NCBI RefSeq assembly: GCF_010747415.1
Contig: NZ_JAAGNZ010000001.1
Span: 2,666,001-2,730,000 of the forward strand
Reading direction: 5' to 3'
Length of the DNA: 64,000 nt
From: Spirosoma agri
GTDB taxonomy: Bacteria > Bacteroidota > Bacteroidia > Cytophagales > Spirosomataceae
The notes under the pieces are model-generated. The model saw only the letters and a list, made by a program, of their open reading frames with translations. It did no database searches and was not told the DNA's origin. Position numbers and translations under genes: made by a program. Position 1 is the first letter of the stretch; each line of letters starts with the position of its first letter. Positions 60,509-64,000 of the stretch are shown here, piece after piece.

Positions 60509-61594
60509 ATGCCTTACAAGACAGTTCGCATCAATCCTGTATTACCCAAACAGCCCCGCTCGTCCGTTCTAGTCATTTATACCGGTGGTACATTCGGCAT
60601 GGTGTATGACCCGAAAGCAGGCCAGCTTATTCCGTTTAATTTTGAACAGGTGCTTGATCGCGTTCCTGAATTGAACCGTTTCGACTTTGAGATCACGATA
60701 CTGACGCTTCCCGAGATCATCGACTCATCGAACATGAAACCCGCCGTTTGGGTAGAACTGGTTCGGTTGATCGAGGAGAACTACGACCAGTACGATAGTT
60801 TTGTAATCCTTCACGGGACCGATACGATGGCTTATACGGCTTCCGCGCTGAGCTTCATGCTCGTCGGATTGAACAAGCCGGTCATTCTGACGGGTGCCCA
60901 ATTGCCCATTGGCGTCGCGCGTACCGATGCCCGTGAAAACTTCATCACCGCTCTGGAGATTGCTGCCGCTCTGGATACGGATTCGCCGACAGCGGGCCGT
61001 CCCGTTGTTTCCGAGGTGTGCGTTTATTTCAATTCATTTCTGTTGCGGGGAAATCGATCGACCAAGCACGAGAGCGTCCAGTTCAACGCGTTCACGTCCG
61101 AGAACTATCCGCCTTTAGCTACGGCAGGCGTCAGCATCGACTACAACCGCCCATATATTCGTCCCTACCAGCCGGATTGGTCGCTTCGGGTTCAGTCTGT
61201 ACTCGACACGAACGTAACAATTCTGAAGTTGTTTCCGGGCATCACCCAACCGGTAGTCGAATCGATCGTGTCGATCAAAAATCTGCGGGGTGTTGTGCTC
61301 GAAACCTACGGCGCGGGCAATGCCCCAACGGATGACTGGTTCTTGACTACGCTCAAAGATGCCATTGATCGGGGCGTTGTCATCTTCAACGTATCGCAGT
61401 GCAATGGCGGACGCGTTACGCAGGGTCGTTATCAGACGAGTAAAATGCTCCAGCAGATCGGCGTCGTGAGCGGGAACGACATCACCACGGAAGCGGCCAT
61501 CACGAAACTCATGATTGTGCTGGGTCAGGAACGTGATCCTGAGCAGGTACGTCGGTTACTGGCTCAACCGCTTAATGGTGAGATGAGCGAATAA
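60509..61594 (+). CDS. ansA: Type I asparaginase
   Basis: From ATG 60509 about 361 aa. The first active-site Thr is in VLVIYTGGTFGMVYD and the second in VILHGTDTMAYTASALSFML. LTGAQLPIGVARTDARENFITALEI follows, and the C-terminal half has VVLETYGAGNAP and VIFNVSQCNGGRV. It has no signal peptide, so it is the cytoplasmic type I enzyme that hydrolyses L-asparagine. A longer frame from 60353 overlaps the tatD gene in another frame and lacks similarity. Confidence 0.94.
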   Translation: MPYKTVRINPVLPKQPRSSVLVIYTGGTFGMVYDPKAGQLIPFNFEQVLDRVPELNRFDFEITILTLPEIIDSSNMKPAVWVELVRLIEENYDQYDSFVILHGTDTMAYTASALSFMLVGLNKPVILTGAQLPIGVARTDARENFITALEIAAALDTDSPTAGRPVVSEVCVYFNSFLLRGNRSTKHESVQFNAFTSENYPPLATAGVSIDYNRPYIRPYQPDWSLRVQSVLDTNVTILKLFPGITQPVVESIVSIKNLRGVVLETYGAGNAPTDDWFLTTLKDAIDRGVVIFNVSQCNGGRVTQGRYQTSKMLQQIGVVSGNDITTEAAITKLMIVLGQERDPEQVRRLLAQPLNGEMSE

Positions 61595-61666
61595 GTCTGA
61601 TTTTTTTACTCATGAAGTATTGTGTTGTAAAAAACAATCGCACATATTTGCACTCCCAAACGAAAC

Positions 61667-61753
61667 AGAGAGCTGCCGGAGTGGTCGAACGGGTCTGATT
61701 CGAAATCAGAAGTACTCGCAAGGGTACCGGGGGTTCGAATCCCTCGCTCTCTG
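61667..61753 (+). tRNA. tRNA-Ser (anticodon CGA)
   Basis: An 87-nt class II tRNA: acceptor AGAGAGC/GCTCTCT, anticodon stem TCTGA/TCAGA with loop TTCGAAA (CGA), a long variable arm (AGTACTCGCAAGGGTACC), T-arm CGGGGGTTCGAATCCC-type, discriminator G. Confidence 0.95.
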
Positions 61754-61760
61754 CCCGATT

Positions 61761-61799
61761 ATGCGTAACATGCTATTTAGTAGCGTGTTACGCATTTTT
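61761..61799 (+). terminator. Terminator of tRNA-Ser
   Basis: ATGCGTAACA pairs with TGTTACGCAT around a 15-nt loop and is followed by TTTTTG, eight bases after the tRNA. Confidence 0.85.
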
Positions 61800-61997
61800 G
61801 TTGTTAAGGGGTTTAGGGATTCCGGGTGACTGTTCCGGAGAAAAATGCCTGTCCGAACGCACCCTATGAATAAAAATTGGCTGGCCTGAAATGGAATTTG
61901 ATGCGCCCGATAGTAATTTCGACTTTACCGGGACTTTATCAATACAGCCCAACCACAGGCCAGTTTATCCATGAGTTACCACTAATTTCTCACGTTT

Positions 61998-62312
61998 ATG
62001 AACGGAACGATTAACCAGACATCGCTTGACGAATTGTACGATCAATTAATTTCGAACCGTGCTCCTTTACGCCTTGAACATCCGGCGGGCGAAAAAAAAC
62101 AGGATGAGTTAGATGCTTATTTCCGCCGTTTAGTGTCGACCGCCAGAGCGTTAGCGGTTTACAAGAATTTCAATGGCGAGGGTGAATTTCTGGATGATTT
62201 TGATCGTCACAACACCAGCGACAGCGAAATCCGTGACTTCATGTTTGAGCATGACAAGACCTTTACGGACCTTATCGAGCGATACGAAGCTGAGACGAAA
62301 ACAGCTGATTAG
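61998..62312 (+). CDS. Hypothetical protein, 104 aa
   Basis: A small soluble, mostly helical, acidic protein (for example LDELYDQLISNRAPLRL, EKKQDELDAYFRRLVSTARALAVY). It has a clean ATG start and codon use like its neighbours. I recognise no family. It is followed by another small unknown on the same strand, 178 bp further on. Confidence 0.6.
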   Translation: MNGTINQTSLDELYDQLISNRAPLRLEHPAGEKKQDELDAYFRRLVSTARALAVYKNFNGEGEFLDDFDRHNTSDSEIRDFMFEHDKTFTDLIERYEAETKTAD

Positions 62313-62490
62313 TGCCCTTTTAGGATTGTTTTGAATAGCCTTTCTTGGCCAAAATACACTCTACTTCGCTAAAGTCGGACAACTGTTTTAAAGAGTCGAA
62401 ACCACTCTTTACAAGTCGATACTTTACCCTGTTGCAATATCCAGTAACGCTGGCTTAACCGCTGGCGTAGTACCCTATCCACGATAAACG

Positions 62491-62733
62491 ATGAATGGTA
62501 ACGATAAACAGCTGCGTCGGCAGTTGTTCCAGCTCCATCGTCTGCTCAAAAGCGGCATGATGACGACTGAATTGCTCGCCGATGCCCTACTTAATTTGCC
62601 CGACGAGCCGAAAAAGGTATTCCAGCAGTGTCTGAAACAACAGCTACGCGTTGAGTTGAACAAGCAATATGCCACCTGTCAGGTCTACCTGTTTCAGTAT
62701 ATGGAGATTTGGGCAGCGATTGAGAAGAAGTAA
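62491..62733 (+). CDS. Hypothetical protein, 80 aa
   Basis: A small basic, helical protein (DKQLRRQLFQLHRLLKSGMM, PKKVFQQCLKQQLRVELNKQ). There is no signal peptide and no family is recognised. The frame on the opposite strand is shorter and less plausible. It is moderately likely to be a real gene. Confidence 0.5.
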   Translation: MNGNDKQLRRQLFQLHRLLKSGMMTTELLADALLNLPDEPKKVFQQCLKQQLRVELNKQYATCQVYLFQYMEIWAAIEKK

Positions 62734-62870
62734 CCCTCGTCGTTCCGAATCGACAACAGGTTTATTCCTCCACAAGCCGCGTTAATCCGGTCCACAAGCC
62801 AGTTGGTCGAAAAAAATGACGAGCGTGGGCGATCGGCATCTAGTTTTGATTCCATAGCACACGTAGTCAT

Positions 62871-63344
62871 ATGGTTCACTCTACCCTGGGTTTCGTTCAC
62901 TTAATTGCTTCCTTATCAGCCATGCTGATGGGGACAATCGTCATCCTCAACCCCAAACGGGGAACGCTCCACAAACGCATGGGTTATGCGTATGTCCTCA
63001 GCATGCTGGTGCTTAACCTGACCGTGTTTCAAATCTATCATCTGTTTGGTCGCTTCGGTCCTTTCCACTGGCTGGCGATGCTAAGTCTGCTTTGCCTGTT
63101 CGGGGGCTTCATCCCGGCACTGATTCGTCGGCACGTTGCCAACTGGCTCCATTGGCATTACTACTTCATGACCTGGTCAGTAGCCGGGCTCTATGCCGCG
63201 TTTTGGGCCGAACTACTGACGCGCACACTACCCATGGGGCAGTTCTGGCCAATGGTGTTCGTCGCTACCGGCATAACGATGGGCATCAGTTCGTACCTGA
63301 TTCGCAAACACGCTTCTCGCCTGCTGGCTTCTCATCAAGGGTGA
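62871..63344 (+). CDS. DUF2306-like membrane protein
   Basis: A 157-aa protein with four to five TM segments: FVHLIASLSAMLMGTIVIL, YAYVLSMLVLNLTVF, LAMLSLLCLFGGFIPAL, LHWHYYFMTWSVAGLYAAF and PMVFVATGITMGI. Conserved features are KRGTLHKRMGYAYV and the His-rich NWLHWHYYFMTWS, as in DUF2306. The histidines could bind heme or metal. Function unknown. It starts at ATG 62871 and ends before a strong hairpin (63407-63451). Confidence 0.8.
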   Translation: MVHSTLGFVHLIASLSAMLMGTIVILNPKRGTLHKRMGYAYVLSMLVLNLTVFQIYHLFGRFGPFHWLAMLSLLCLFGGFIPALIRRHVANWLHWHYYFMTWSVAGLYAAFWAELLTRTLPMGQFWPMVFVATGITMGISSYLIRKHASRLLASHQG

Positions 63345-63406
63345 CCTGGCTAATCGGCATGGTACAACGACTTAACGTATAGTAAATCCGATTTGCCTGA
63401 CACGAG

Positions 63407-63451
63407 AACGGTCCTGACTAATCCTGGAAGAAGGGAATAGTCAGGACCGTT
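63407..63451 (+). terminator. Strong hairpin after the DUF2306 gene
   Basis: AACGGTCCTGACTA (63407-63420) pairs perfectly with TAGTCAGGACCGTT (63438-63451), with a 17-nt loop and followed by CTG rather than a T-run. Confidence 0.6.
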
Positions 63452-63452
63452 C

Positions 63453-63782
63453 TGATTGGAACAAGTCTCCGACGGAAGAAAGTGCACAACAAAATAGCCC
63501 AAATAGGTAGATCTACGCGTTCTGGCGGTACATTTGGGGTTAAAAAATTGGTGATGTAGTTCTGGATAGGCATGTCTGGGGTATAGACACGGTTTCCGGC
63601 AGTGGGCCCGTTACGCGACGTAGCCCGCGACGAATGGTCTACGTACCGGGTGTTGCTAAGGCCAGCTAAATGCACGCATCCTGTTGACCGGCTGAATTCC
63701 GCTGTGATCAAGATCGTGAAGACAGCAGATACACCAATTTGACACGTTAAACGAATACTGGATTACTCTCTTACAACCTGCT
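63453..63782. other. Gap upstream of the fucosidase gene
   Basis: A minus-strand open frame fills most of it, but it has no recognisable family and I do not call it. It should include the fucosidase promoter. Confidence 0.4.
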
Positions 63783-64000
63783 ATGCGTTCTGTTGCCCTC
63801 TTTTTTGCCCTTGTCAGTTTGTCCTGGCTGACGGTTGCCCAAACGCCAACACCCTATGGTGCCGTCCCATCGCCCCGCCAGTTGCAGTGGCATAAGTTGA
63901 AGTACTATGCCTTTGTGCACTTCAACATGAACACCTTCACCAATGAAGAGTGGGGGCACGGCACCGAAACTGCCGACCTGTTCAATCCGACGCAGCTCGA
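63783..64000 (+). CDS. Alpha-L-fucosidase (GH29), 5' part cut by window end
   Basis: Begins at ATG 63783 with a signal peptide (VALFFALVSLSWLTVAQ). It continues PSPRQLQWHKLKYYAFVHFN and MNTFTNEEWGHGTE, the N-terminal GH29 motif in which the His of VHFN binds fucose. The remaining ~72 codons are open to the end of the window. The full enzyme (~450-700 aa) would remove terminal alpha-L-fucose outside the cytoplasm. Confidence 0.85.
   Translation, partial: MRSVALFFALVSLSWLTVAQTPTPYGAVPSPRQLQWHKLKYYAFVHFNMNTFTNEEWGHGTETADLFNPTQL

Noticed and set aside
63418-63711. 97-codon minus-strand frame
   Set aside because: It overlaps the strong hairpin at 63407-63451 at its end and has no recognisable content; treated as chance.
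1-64000. CRISPR arrays, prophage, restriction-modification, toxin-antitoxin or retron genes
   Set aside because: None could be recognised: no regularly spaced direct repeats, Cas, capsid, methylase, toxin or reverse transcriptase motifs were seen.

Overview
The window looks like chromosome of a Bacteroidota bacterium close to Spirosoma (Cytophagales). The pointers are a hybrid one-protein two-component sensor with Reg_prop propellers and an AraC output domain, C-terminal T9SS-type sorting domains, a UpxY-like antiterminator, a DUF3575 barrel, many lipoproteins with short lipoboxes, and standalone LytTR regulators. The genus is an inference; no rRNA gene is present.

Layout. (1) 0-15.8 kb is a plastic, gene-poor region. 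It holds a NarL-type response regulator, a divergent HxlR/SnoaL pair with a clear palindromic operator candidate, a GumN/TraB-like lipoprotein, two exported proteins, an SDR oxidoreductase and an AT-rich retropepsin-like protease. Between them lie broken genes: an ANT(6) fragment, two DUF6624 relics, a decayed second retropepsin, a frameshifted VOC gene, the tail of an FtsX-type ABC permease, and an IS3-family element split by an IS110-family element. (2) 15.8-24.4 kb: tRNA-Val(GAC), an MFS transporter, an alpha/beta hydrolase, a small lipoprotein, and a 1387-aa hybrid sensor flanked by two near-identical LytTR-only proteins. (3) 25.4-44 kb is an exopolysaccharide locus: WcaJ-like initiating transferase, Wza-like export lipoprotein, Wzc-like tyrosine kinase, UpxY-like antiterminator, then a visibly AT-rich core (Wzx flippase, methyltransferase, several GT4/GT2/GT8 transferases, acetyltransferases, Wzy-like polymerase), and a WcaF/WaaE-like/WcaI end with normal base use. 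(4) 44-52.2 kb encodes envelope proteins probably tied to the same polymer: a lipoprotein, a YjbH-like protein split over two coupled genes, an Ig-repeat protein and a large protein, both with sorting tails. (5) 52.3-64 kb is mainly housekeeping: a DUF255 thioredoxin-domain protein, YjbQ, RuvC, a four-gene membrane/glycosyltransferase/deacetylase operon, TatD, asparaginase, tRNA-Ser(CGA), small unknowns, a DUF2306 protein and the start of an alpha-L-fucosidase.

The most unusual signal is a set of GC-rich micro-insertions of 14-16 bp. In the IS110 and IS3 relics, removing short blocks restores otherwise perfect transposase reading frames: four blocks give back one full-length IS110 transposase, and two more repair the IS3 OrfB tail. 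Several blocks share the core CGGWCCGCCG. Near-identical copies sit about 37 kb away, one inside an intergenic palindrome at 52.3 kb and one in frame in the DUF255 gene. This resembles a very small mobile or templated-insertion element; I know of no description of it in this group. All functional statements are read from sequence and family knowledge; no search was run.
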